64,000 nt of DNA from Prunus persica (Eukaryota > Streptophyta > Magnoliopsida > Rosales > Rosaceae). Of the stretch, positions 35,313 through 46,968 are shown piece by piece (position 1 is the stretch's first letter; every line of letters starts with the position of its first letter). The stretch lies in assembly GCF_000346465.2 (NCBI RefSeq), contig NC_034010.1, positions 26,498,643-26,562,642 of the forward strand. Direction: 5' to 3'. The notes below the pieces were generated by a model. It had not been told where the DNA came from, did not search any database, and saw only the letters and a list, made by a program, of their open reading frames with translations. Made by a program: the position numbers and the translations under genes.

Positions 35313-38300
35313 TTAGAAAGGACTCGATTCGTACGTGTAGGAAAGCCATGGATGCTCCATTGCCTCCCTCGCCGTTGGGCGTCTCTCGGGATTGACTTCA
35401 ACCAAGCTTTTAACAAAGTCGATAAACCCGACATCGGATACTTGCAGGTGATTCTCCAAGGAGGACTCCTCAGGGATTATATATTCCAGTTGGCTTGTCT
35501 CCTGGATATGGGATGGCAAGCGTTAGTCCATATGCTATATTCGTTAAGTACAAAAAGAAAAGTAAAGATGATTTACCATTAAGTGAAAAACCGGAAACAA
35601 CTGTAAAAGTCTATAACTACTCATTTAGAGAGACATTTGGAGTATGCACCTCATTTATGTGGTAAAGATCTAACTCGTTTGTGAAGTACTTGTCTGTCTC
35701 CTGACCTCTCACTAACATATCCAGATCAATAGGACCAAGCATTCCAATCATACGTGCAAGGATCATTACAATCGCATCATTTGGAAAGAGCACCTGATGA
35801 AGACATAGATATTATGAACACAACTGTATTTATGTATGAAATTTTTTACCAGAGGAATTATTCCTTCAAGTTGATGGGAACCTAAAGAAAGCATCATTTG
35901 ATTGGCTATTAATAAAACAGAGCCGAATATAATGAATAAAGTTGAGGCAAACAGAGACATACTTCCCCAGAACATAGCTCAGCCAAGATACAGCCCAAAG
36001 ACCACATGTCAATCTTCTCGTCATAAGGGAGGCCAAGAATGACTTCAGGAGCTCTGTAGGAACGAGATTGCACATATAGGCACAAGTTGTCCGTGCGAAA
36101 ACAACTGCTTCCAAGATCAATGATCTTTATTTCACATCTTCTGTAACTTTTTATAAGAATGTTTTCAGGCTTTAGATCACAATGAATAATTCCCAAGTGA
36201 TGCAAGTAATCCAATGCCTCTAAACATTGACGGGTTATGACCTGTTAAGAGGGCACCATTAATTTTTAAAGCAGCTGAAAAGCCATGGCTAATAGTGATG
36301 GAATCCAGTAGGGAAAACATTACAAGTTAATAAAACACGCACCTGCAACCTCCTTATTGTGAAGTAAGCCTCTCCGCCAGATTCTTGACTGAACTTCTGA
36401 AACTCATACAAGTTTGCCCGAAGGAGTTCACAAACAATGAAGAGATGCTCCTGTTTTGCAAGAATAAATTTGGGCACATTAAATAATTTGAAGAATGCAT
36501 GCCATTGTAAGAATTCCAATCAATCAACCCAACAGAGTCATCATTCCTCCTCTTACATATATAACAATTATAGGGTTATAAACTTAGCCTCGGTGAATGA
36601 AATATACCATGTCCCACTCAAATGAAGCAAATTATTTGAAGTTCTTTTAACAATGGATCAGAAAGAAATACCTGATGATAGAAGTAGTCGTACAATCGCA
36701 GAATGTGGTGTTCATCTCCAGGGTCATTTTTGTTGACAAACTTTAGAAGTTTAATCTCATCCAAACTCTGATCGAAAAACTCTTTATCATTTTTTATGAT
36801 CTTAAGGCAAACATCGACTCCTGTGTGAAGATCATGAGCCTGTACAACCTTACTGAAAGCTGCCGAACCAATATATTCTGTTATATAGTATCTGCTTGCA
36901 ATTACGGTCTTTAGCACAATGGGGAAATCCTTGTTTTCTTCAAATCCAGTCCTGTAAACGGCACAACACATGAGTAAAACTGATAGCTACCTATCAATAC
37001 ACACGTACATGAGCTCAAACCTCTATCAAAACAGAGATAAGAAAATATCCTCCCAAGGTAAATGCTTCTTCTTAGTCAAGATGAATCAATAAGTTGTCAA
37101 TGCCTTACAAGTGGCAAAAAGTAGCTTAACAGCACGGACACCAAGAATTTAGCTATGACAGAACCAAAACCATAGAAAGCATACTATTCCCAACAAACCT
37201 GTTCTTTCTGTGTATGATTCTTAATTCGAAAACTTCATATTCATCCTCGTTAGCATTGTAGATCAGAACCTCATCAGTGTCAACACCATCTCCATCAGCA
37301 GCAGCCTCAGGCTCGCAAGGTTCTTCATTTACTTCACTGTCTCCAACTCCATAGCCATCAATTCCTTTTTGCATGAAATCTTTCTCTACAACCTTACCAT
37401 CTAAACCAGAGGAGCCTTTAAAGTTTTCAACCCGGTCATTTTTAGAACTCTTACTTATTCTATGATTTGTAGCAGCACCAATGTCAGTGGGAGGAATGTC
37501 CCCCAAAACCTTTAATTGGCAATTATTGAAATCAGTTTGTTTTGAGCTCCGGTAGCAGCAATCTGCAGAATGTTCATCATAAAATCCTTCAGCTCCAACA
37601 CAGCAATTGTAAAGGTGGACTGAAGAAGCAGGGGGAGCACATCCCTCAGGCTCCTCCTCAAAGCCTCCTTCAAGGTTATTTTTCTTATCAAAATTATAAT
37701 GATCTGTTACATAAAGCTCACTTTTATCATCCCCGGGAGAAATATTAGTAAGACAATTCTTGTCCAAGTAATCGAGGCTTATGTCTGATTGAAATGCTTC
37801 AGATTTAAAATTCAGACCCGGGAGGTTCTCATTTTGCTTGTCTGTGTCCGAAGTCATGATGTACTTATCTTCACTGGGACAGGCAAAGAAGTCTGGCCCT
37901 TCAAAGCAAGGAGTCATGAAGTCTCCATCATCTTTCTCATCGTGCCAGAACAGGTCATTTTGCATATCAAAATCATGGTAATCACGGGCAGTGCCAAATT
38001 GAGAGAATCTATCAGATGAGGCTTTGGAACCACTTGGAGATGTCGATCGAATTCCATACGGATTTGTAAATTCTGTGAAATAAAAAAGGGAGAGACTTCT
38101 CTAATTAACTATCAACTAACAGAAAGAAACAATGGCAAGATAATCACTAGGAAATCTTCTGTTTCCTGGCTGAAGAACTAGGGAAGCAATAGAAAATCTT
38201 ACAAAGACTGAAATTCAATAAGCCTTAAGTTACTGATATTATAGGTGCTCTATGGATATTTGATTTTCCAGCATGCCTTTTCATGTGCATATCATCAGTG

Positions 38301-38829
38301 ACTAAAAGACAATTTGCTAAAGCACAATTCAGGGAAAAGAAAATGTGAGGAAACAAAGGAAACAAAAAAAAATGTCAGTTGAAGTTCCATGCAGCAATGC
38401 GCAAGTTTCCTTTTTGCTTTTTTCGCCGATTTCAATTTAACACATTGGAAGAAACAACAAACTGAAATGATAAGAATAGTCTTTATAGCAATCAACCAGT
38501 AGCTGAATTTTGATCCAAGTCAATAACTTTGAACTACCTGATGATGAGCACATATTAGAAGTAGAGGACCCCATGCTCACAAACTCATCATCTTCCTGCG
38601 AGCTCGATCTCGAGCATTCTCCGCCCCCTGGAACCTCTGATCGCCGGGAACTCGCCGGAATTCTAACCGGAGGCGGCGGAGGCACCATCGGAAACAAGAA
38701 TTTCTCGTAATCGAGACAACCCAGATCACCTTTTTCAATCATATCCTCTTTGAGAGCCGACTCGGCATCTGAAAGCCCGTTTTTCCTCAAGAATTGCAGC
38801 ACTGCATCGACGTCTGCTGAGACCGCCAT
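35313..38829 (-). CDS. DYRK-family dual-specificity protein kinase with LisH-like N-terminus
   Basis: Seven exons on the minus strand: 38538-38829, 37199-38072, 36672-36951, 36343-36450, 35963-36241, 35650-35793 and 35313-35501; all GT-AG, 721 residues. The N-terminus has a LisH-like helix ([20 protein letters not shown], about 8-27) and a Pro/Ser-rich stretch. Next comes a long acidic, Cys/Asp-rich region without a known domain (about 98-390), then the kinase domain (about 420-710): VCLKIIK with the ATP-binding Lys, [18 protein letters not shown], and the activation loop [12 protein letters not shown] with the Tyr that DYRK enzymes autophosphorylate. HCD and DLG replace HRD and DFG, as is usual in this family. 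It matches the Arabidopsis At2g40120 group, and the SMXL gene nearby agrees with At2g40130. Substrates are unknown. Confidence 0.9.
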
Positions 38830-39038
38830 GAACGTGGAAAAAACTCAGAGCTACTGGAGTGGGGAAAGAGGTGAGTGCATGTGAATAAAGAGAGCTGGGA
38901 GCGGCAAAAGTGGAAGCTACAACATGGTTCAGGGTTTGCATGCTTGTAAAAGAGAGAGAAAGAGAGAAGAGTGAGTCTCCCTCTCTCTCTTCTTATGTGC
39001 TCTTTCTGTGTCTATCTCTGCTGTAAATCTGAAGCTAA

Positions 39039-39069
<31 letters not shown>

Positions 39070-42000
39070 CGGAGGTGGTGTCTAATGTCTTACCAACTTT
39101 GAAAAGCGAGGGCCGTGGGTTTTGGGGGTTTTTGGTTTTTGGTAGGCCCATTTTTTCTATCATCGAAACAGTCGTACACGTGTCAATATATGATTTCTAC
39201 ACGTGGAAACTGGTCCCATTGATTTGCTTATATTTCTCTTTGTTTTGGTGGCAAGTCTTTTTGGTCGTTTATGGGACCATCTTCATTTCACTTTTTTCCA
39301 CTTACTTAAAAAGAAAAAAAGAAAACCTATAACGCGTTTTCTTTTCCTTTTTCTGTATAATGACTACGTTGGTGGTTACTATTTGCTACTTTTTTTCCTT
39401 ATGGAAGAAAAGGAGGTCAAAATCAAAATGAGTTACAACCTGCATTGTTTGATGCTCAGATATGAAGCTTCCTAATCAACGCTTTTTAAGGTCTTTGATA
39501 TTTTTTTTCCTACACGAGCGATAGCCTAAATAACTCAAGTATGCAATATTCTTGGTATTTAAGTAAAGTTAATTCGAACCGGTTCGTCAAATTAAAACAA
39601 TTTCTCATTTATTCAGGTGGACTGATGTTGAGGTGTCAATCTTATATGCAGAATTACACATATTCTTTCTATCATTGTCTTTCTTTCTCCTAATGAATGT
39701 GTGACGAATTTTCTATTAATTAAATGGTTGGTATACAATCAACCTAATAATTTCAGCTGTAAAATTGCTTAGAAGGAATGAAATTAGCAGAAGTAAAAAA
39801 GATAGCCTGAAATGCAATGCAGTAAAAGGTGATATTTAAAATAAATAAAGCGTCGCAATCTGAATTGTTTGGTCCACCTTCTTTAATCTAACTGGCCAAA
39901 GTTCTTGTGGGGGAGGATCCAATTGTTCGATTAAATTTACTGGTGCAACCTACTTTTCAATGGGGTCATGAAATAATCAACACGACCCACCGCAGATCAT
40001 CATGTTGTTTTCTCAAACCCAAAAAAAAAGTTGACAGATACATGCATTTTTTCACTTTTTAGCTTCTTTTACACGTGACAGCGGTAAAGGATAATGAAGC
40101 CTTCATCTTTTTTCCACCTTTATTTTTTTACCGTCTGCTTCTTATCATGGGCATTCTTTTTACCTCCTTTATTTTTCTTGTCATCTTGTGTTTGCCTTTG
40201 TCTTTGAAATTTGAATGAACTGCCCGTTGGTGATCTATCATTAGGTTTAGGTTGAAACCATGCATTGCATACCGACTACAGTACAGAACTAGGTTTTTCT
40301 TTTTCTTTTTGGATTGCTTGTTTGTTTACTTGTTTATAATGATTCATTATGACTAATGGTGTTTGTTTATCTCTCTAAAACATGAGAGAAACTCTTTTAT
40401 GTCGGGGATAGCAACTATCCCTCAATTTATAACACAATAACACGTGAAATAAAATAGAAGCATATAGATATTATAATTGACTTAGTCTAGCTTCCATCCA
40501 ACAACAGGATATCACCATTATTTTTTATAATTAGAAGCATCTTTATTAGATTCCCATGCATATTTCAAGCATTTTTCAAAATATGTTTTATAGATGGGGG
40601 TGGAATAATTAAATGAGACTATGAGACACAAGTAGTTGAATTGAATGCGTCCAAAACCCTAATCAAATAATTAAACAAAATTCTAAAACAGAATGACGTA
40701 AAGATCATTACCATCTCTAATCAAAAGCATAATTAAACACACGTTAGGTACATATATTATATTATAATCATTTCCACACAAAAAAAATAAAAAATAAAAA
40801 AATTCCAGTGATGGCTCAGAGTTTTTAAAAGCAACAAATGGGCAGTTTATCAAACAAAATTATTGAATCTTCAAATGCAAGTTTATATGCTTGATTGGAA
40901 GTGGATGATCTTTCCCTTCACTCTAATTTTATTATTAATATCTGACACAACACAAGACAATAACATGTTTAATTTATATATTTTCCCCACAAAATAAAGA
41001 TCTTCTGATTTTCCCTTGTTACTTTTATACGTGTGATCATGTGCTGTTGGGTAACACACGTGCGGCTCATAGCAAAGCAATGCTTTCCTTGGAACAAGGA
41101 TCGCTAATATCATAGATTCACAGTGGGGTTGACAAAATAATCACATGGAGTTTAGGCCACGCCCACGCAGAATAATCTTATGGAATGATGTGCGCAAACC
41201 ATGTGCTGAGTCTGCCGATTAATTCTAATTATGAGAAGCTCTGTACCATTTAAAAATTATGATTTATGAATTCTCAAAACTTTTATTACCATCCATACTT
41301 GAAAAGTAAGAGATTAGATTGATGATAAAGATAGTTGATCTCGTACGCGTTCATTCTCTTTTTTATTGTCTTCTCTAATACAATCAAAGTATAGTCTAAA
41401 TCAGAAGAAGAATGAGAATTTCTTATATACATACTATTAAAGCGACATGTGTGTTATAACCTGAAATAACTAATTTACAAATTAAAACCCTTTCTCACTC
41501 GACTGGTCTAAAACCCATTGACAAATTAAGGGTTAGTTTTGTTTTGATAATCCATCCTAGATTCCGTAAATGAAACGTGATGACACCTTTATGAACGAGA
41601 CTGTGCGTGGTCTGTGCTTCAAGTTTCAATACAGAAGAGAACAAACAACATTCCCATCCATGCATTAAACACATAAATAAATACAAACAAAAAAAGGGTT
41701 TATGGCACTCAAATCTGAATCTGGGAATGCGCAAAAGCATATGAAAGCCCACCATAAAAACCTGCAGCTTGTCTTTCTTCAACTATGAATTAGTTGTGCC
41801 CACAATGGCAATGTAGGGACCCATCCAAAATGGCTCAAGAAAAGCCCAAGAATTGCTGGGCACATATCTCCACTTACGTGGGATTTATAGGCCCATAAAT
41901 ATGTTGTGCTCGTTCTGTGTTCTTTTTGGGCCTCCTTGTTCCAAAATAAAATAATAATAAATATCCTACTGAATGTTAGAAAGTTTGAATTTTTTTTCAA

Positions 42001-42378
42001 TAATATAATGATGGAAAGTGAAAATTTGTCAAATCAAGAAACGAATGGAGGGAAAGAACTAGGTTCCCCACTAGCAAACTCATAAATTCCTATTTTTGGT
42101 AACAAATCCAAGCATCAACAACTAGGCCACTCACCCACTCACCCATGAAAATGATGACCCCACCCCACCCAATAACTCCTCTCTCTCTCTCATTCATGTT
42201 TCACTTTTATCTTTCTTTCTTTTTCTTTCCACATCTCCATAATTTCTTCTTTACGTGGAAAAGAAAAACTTTTTCCACAGTTCATGGATCACTTCATATG
42301 CTTGGACATGTTCATACGCATCTCCTACTCAGGAATAGGCATCCCCACCCCAACATACACATAAAATCACATTATTGA

Positions 42379-42643
42379 ACTTGTTTCCTATCTCTTTCTA
42401 GTCGGAAAATTTTAATTGGAGTAGTATTATTGTCGCGTTGCAGTACAAAATAGTTATTAAAAAAATAATAATAATCCAATTTACAACAAAAAAAGACACT
42501 GGTATGAAAAGACACCGGTATTCCATACCGGTGCATGGCCGCCCACGGATTGGTAGAAACCTGACTATCAAGTTGTTTTCTATCTCTTTTTAATAGGAAA
42601 AATTTAAGTAAATTATTTTTGTCACGTGACAATACAAAATAGT
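42379..42643. repeat. Direct repeats of about 75 bp flanking a perfect 9-bp inverted repeat
   Basis: The copy at 42379-42454 and the copy at 42571-42643 share TATCTCTTT, GGAAAA, TTTTGTC-like and GTACAAAATAGT/ATACAAAATAGT blocks. Between them, CACCGGTAT (42513-42521), TCC, ATACCGGTG (42525-42533) is a perfect stem. It may be an eroded element with short terminal repeats; no family is recognised. Confidence 0.6.
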
Positions 42644-44693
42644 AAAACAGTCACACTTACACAAATATTTATATCTTGTTCGATTTTGTTTTTTTGGAAG
42701 GAAGCGATTGGTGTTAGTAATTGTAGGATTATAAAGTTGATGGGTGGGGCTAGAAGCCACTATTGGATTTTTGTACCACATCTGGAAAAGAAGATACGAG
42801 TGGGAATGGTTCTTCCATGGCTGTGTAGACTTGGAATTGCTGGGTTCGCAAAGGAGTATTGTTGATTTGATTTTGAGGTCTCTTATTTCTGGCAAAGTGG
42901 GGAGCCATGTCTGAGGCTTTTCAAAATTATAAGTGTTGGTGTCATGTCATGCTCTTTGCTGTTGTTCGACTTCTTTTTTGGGTGCTCAAATTAATGTCTT
43001 GTCACCAAAGTAAGCTTTAGTGTAATTGAGTCTGTTTAAGGTACGATAATTGACCTGATTATCAAATCTTTGAAAATTAAACATTAGGGTTTTTCTTTTT
43101 TGATATTTTTTTAAAATTAAAAAAAAAAAAAGAGGAAAAAGAAGAAAATGAAAGAATGGAAATCATATGGAGCCAGCTTTATGCGACAAGCATGTTCAAT
43201 CATGGTCCCAAGGAGTTATTCAATTGCCAAGTGAAAGAGATGTTGAATATATTCCCAAATTTATATACAGCCGCAAATTTATTTATTTATATTTTTTCAC
43301 TTTAAGTAAGAAATTTAAACTCATTGATCATCTTAGTTGTTTGTCCTCAAATGGACCGACCTTGTGACCTTTCAATTTTTTTTTATAATTATTTTATTTC
43401 AATTTATTTTTCCACATCTTTCTCACAGAGTTTAATCTTATAAATAACTACGTATGAAAAGAAATTAATTAATTAAAACTTGGATTATCTAAGTGTTTAT
43501 GTGTTATAATAACCTTTCTCCTTTTCTTTTTCCAATCCTCAAACAATTTGAGAGCACCGCAGTGGACTAAGATGACAGAAGGGTCCCAGTGTAATGATAG
43601 CTCAACGGAGAAAACCCACCAAAGAATAATAGAATTCTAAATTTGAGTAAAAAACGTGAAAGATGAAAAAAGTTGTATACATATATATAAACACACACAC
43701 ATGGAAACGCAAATGGAGATTATGGCCCATAAAGAAAATGAAGTCAAATCCCATCAACTCCTTTTCCATATTCACACGCACGAAAAAGCTTTGAATTCAG
43801 AAAATGGTGGCAATGATGATGCCAAGAGGTTTTCAACTTCAAAAGTGAGAGGAATGTTGAATATGTACATATAATAACATGGCAAATGCATAATATAGTG
43901 ACAGCACAACACCTCTACAAACTGGAAAACCCCTTCGGGACTAACCTTGAATCAAATTGTAGAATCAAAGGCAAGTCCATCGGGCATCTGGTTTTAGTTT
44001 AGTTTTCCATCAATGGAAATTTGTTGCGATTGTAAGCAAAAGTAAGGAGCTTGAGTTTGTTTGTAGCTCCACCGAAAACACAAGCATGCAATATGTACCA
44101 CCAAATGAGGTCTGAATATGTCACTTTATACAACAAGGCCATCATTCAATCTAAGAACACATTCTTCTTTTCTAGTTTGTATAGCTCAGACGCATCCCAT
44201 GTTACAAACGTGGGAGCAAATATTTCGACGGCTAATAAGAATGTGACATATGGAAAATTTGATATTCTTTAGGTAGAATATTATCCTAATTAGGAAATTA
44301 TATTTTATTTAATATAGAAATATCTCCCTAAATCAAGGAACCAATTTTCAACAAATCTCTTTGATTAATTTCTATCATTTTTTTGCAAGAATAATCCTAA
44401 TTAAATAAGGATTATTCTCCAAACCCTAATCAAACAAGGAGTCTATAAATACATGGCTACACAACACACATAAGGTAATTCAAAACTCAATCTCCGAAAT
44501 CCCTACAAACTCTCGCTCCATCTCTCTTTCACGCGTCACTAGCCACTCGGTTAGAAGGGTGAGGAATCTTTTGCAAATATTCGAATAAAACGAAGGAATA
44601 ATCAAAAAGATATTTAACACTATTTTGGGTGGATCTACATGCCGACCATCTTATGCTATCTTACGTTTGTGCTCTTTCAAGTTATGTGAGAGA

Positions 44694-44789
44694 GACAACG
44701 GGGTCTAGCCCAGGACAGACAAGAGGTATGAAGTTCGAATCTCCCTCCCCTTTAGTTAGACTACCCCTTATACTAAAAAAAATAAAAAG
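44694..44789 (+). mobile_element. Putative short tRNA-derived SINE
   Basis: The A-box-like GGTCTAGCCCAGG (44702-44714) and B-box-like AGTTCGAATCT (44732-44742) are spaced as in RNA polymerase III promoters. An A-rich tail follows at 44775-44788. Flanking GTTATGTGAGAG (44681) and GTTGTATGAGAG (44790) look like an imperfect target duplication. It does not fold as a tRNA gene, having no matched acceptor stem. Confidence 0.45.
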
Positions 44790-46968
44790 AGTTGTATGAG
44801 AGTGAAAAATTATAACATTCGCACATTGATGTAAATTTTACAAAGTGTGAAAACACGAAAGAAAAGAAAGTAAAAGACATTTTGATTCCAAATAGACTTT
44901 CGGGAGTAGTCTCTTCGGTGGTTAACTTAAAAGCTAAAAGCGTGAGGTTGAAAAATGCAGAGTTTCCAGCTTTTCTGTAAGGAAATAAAGGTGGAGAGAT
45001 TCCAAACGCAGGAGATCTTCCAAGACCAGATTCTCCCTTTTCCATATCTCTATCACGAAAACATTTCAAATAAATAAAAATGAACTTTAGCGACGATTTG
45101 TGTGCGACTGAGAATGTATGTCGTCTCTTTGGCCGTGGAGAAGCCAAACATTTAATTATTTATGCGAAAATGACAGCAACTTTTTTCACTTTCGCACTCG
45201 AAAATGACACCACAGTCACCACTCTGTCTCAAAGCATATAATTTCAGCTCATCACAAACTTTATTTTTTTACTCATGTAAAAATAAATATCTTTCTCTTT
45301 CATCCTCAAGCCTCCACATGTCATCCATACAAAAAAGAAAGAAAAAAAAACCCGTATATCTTAATTCAAAATAATTCATTGATGGCAATATATAACGACT
45401 AACTGTATTTACTGGACAAGACAACCCTCGGTGAAGGATTGCTCTCCACTCAACCGAAAGCTGCTTTTAGTGTACCTACTTACTGGTCGAGTGAACTGTT
45501 TGGAAGGGGGAAGAAGGTGGCTGGGAAAGGTCTATTTGAGTGAGAAGACTGTGTTTGGTATGGGGGAAAAAAGCAGCTGAAAAGGTTAGCAAAAGCATGA
45601 TCAAAGTAGCAACAAAAACCCACATCAAATCAAACACCTACTCTATTAATCCCTTTTCTCTCTCACTCATAAACATACAGAGTGCGTTGATGAATTAAGT
45701 CTGAAAGAGTTTGGGTGAGAAAGAAGCAAACTACCAAGGAACAGGAAGAGCAGAAAAGTAGAAAACCTTTGATGCTGAGGGGTCCATTCCATTCTTCTTC
45801 TTCTTCTTCCAAAAAAAAGAAAAAAAAAAAAAAGAAAGGAAGGAAATCTTTTCATAAATACGATTTAAACTTGATAATGATCAATGACATGTATGTGTAT
45901 GGTGGTGGTTGTTTTTTCTTTTCATCCCCATCACTTTTCTACCTTTACATATTTCAAGCCAAGAGGTCCTCTTTCTCCATCCCTCCCAAAAATAATAAAT
46001 TTTCTCTCTTTTTTTTTTCTTTAATAACAAATACAAAATTGACTAGATTATTATAAAGTCTGTCTGTGTTACCTTATCATAAAAGTTAGAGATCATTTGC
46101 GGGATCTAGTCTAGTTAAAAATGGTCTTGATTTACATATTAGTTAGTAATTTTATATGCATGATATTTTAGTGCGTAGTGTGTGTGAGAAATTCCATTGA
46201 GCCCCTTTCCCTTTGTAGTTCGACTTTCTTTTTTTGTTTTTTTCGAAAACGATAAATTGTATAATTAATATTATCGCTTATATTAAAAAATTAATTATTC
46301 ATCGTATTAATCATGGGAATAATATTATGAGGATTGATGAAAGAGATAGATACTATATACCCATTTTCACTCCCAATAATAATATTGTTAAGTTGGAACA
46401 ACTCAATGAGTCAACTCATAACACCACCCACCATGCTGTACACGTCAGCAGACAGTGACGTTGACTGTCAGTTTGTGGCCCACTCACTCAAAAAATTTAA
46501 CTAAGTGGACACAGCATCTTTCCCACAGTTCTCATTCTTTCACGCTTTCACTCTCCCCAAAACATGATGATCAACATGATCATCATGATATCTATGCTCA
46601 CCTGGTTTATTTTGCCTTTCTCCTGTGGGTCCCCAACCCCATATGTGGGGCCCTCCTCCTGGTGTGGGCCACACCTTCCACCCTCAACCAACACCACCAC
46701 AGTCCAAACCCTGCACAGCAAACTTCTCTCCTTCCCTTCCCCAATAAATAATTAAAACCTCTCTCCCAAACATGACACTTGACTCCCCGAGCTTACATAC
46801 ACTATGCCCAAAATTCAGTCCATATTTTTATCAAAATATTAAAAAGGTCCTCCTATTTTCTATAATCTATTCTATTTGTTGGGTTCAAGAGGAATAAAAA
46901 AAAAGGTTGTAAAATCGTAATAAATTTTGTTTTGTTTTGTTTTTAGTCAATTTGTATGCTCTGCGGCG

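Larger units (their letters stand above)
38830..46968. other. 8.1-kb intergenic region upstream of SMXL and the DYRK kinase
   Basis: Divergent promoter space for the kinase (minus) and SMXL (plus). The kinase leader carries a (GA)n tract at about 39047-39069. Further on are a pair of direct repeats with a palindrome between them (42379-42643), a putative SINE (44694-44789), poly-T/A tracts and a (TTC)n run near 45787. No ORF of 60 codons or more in the region has a recognisable domain, and no RNA gene was identified. Confidence 0.5.

Noticed and set aside
44701..44760. tRNA gene
   Set aside because: Box A and box B are present but no acceptor or anticodon stem can be drawn; a SINE explains the motifs and the A-rich tail better.
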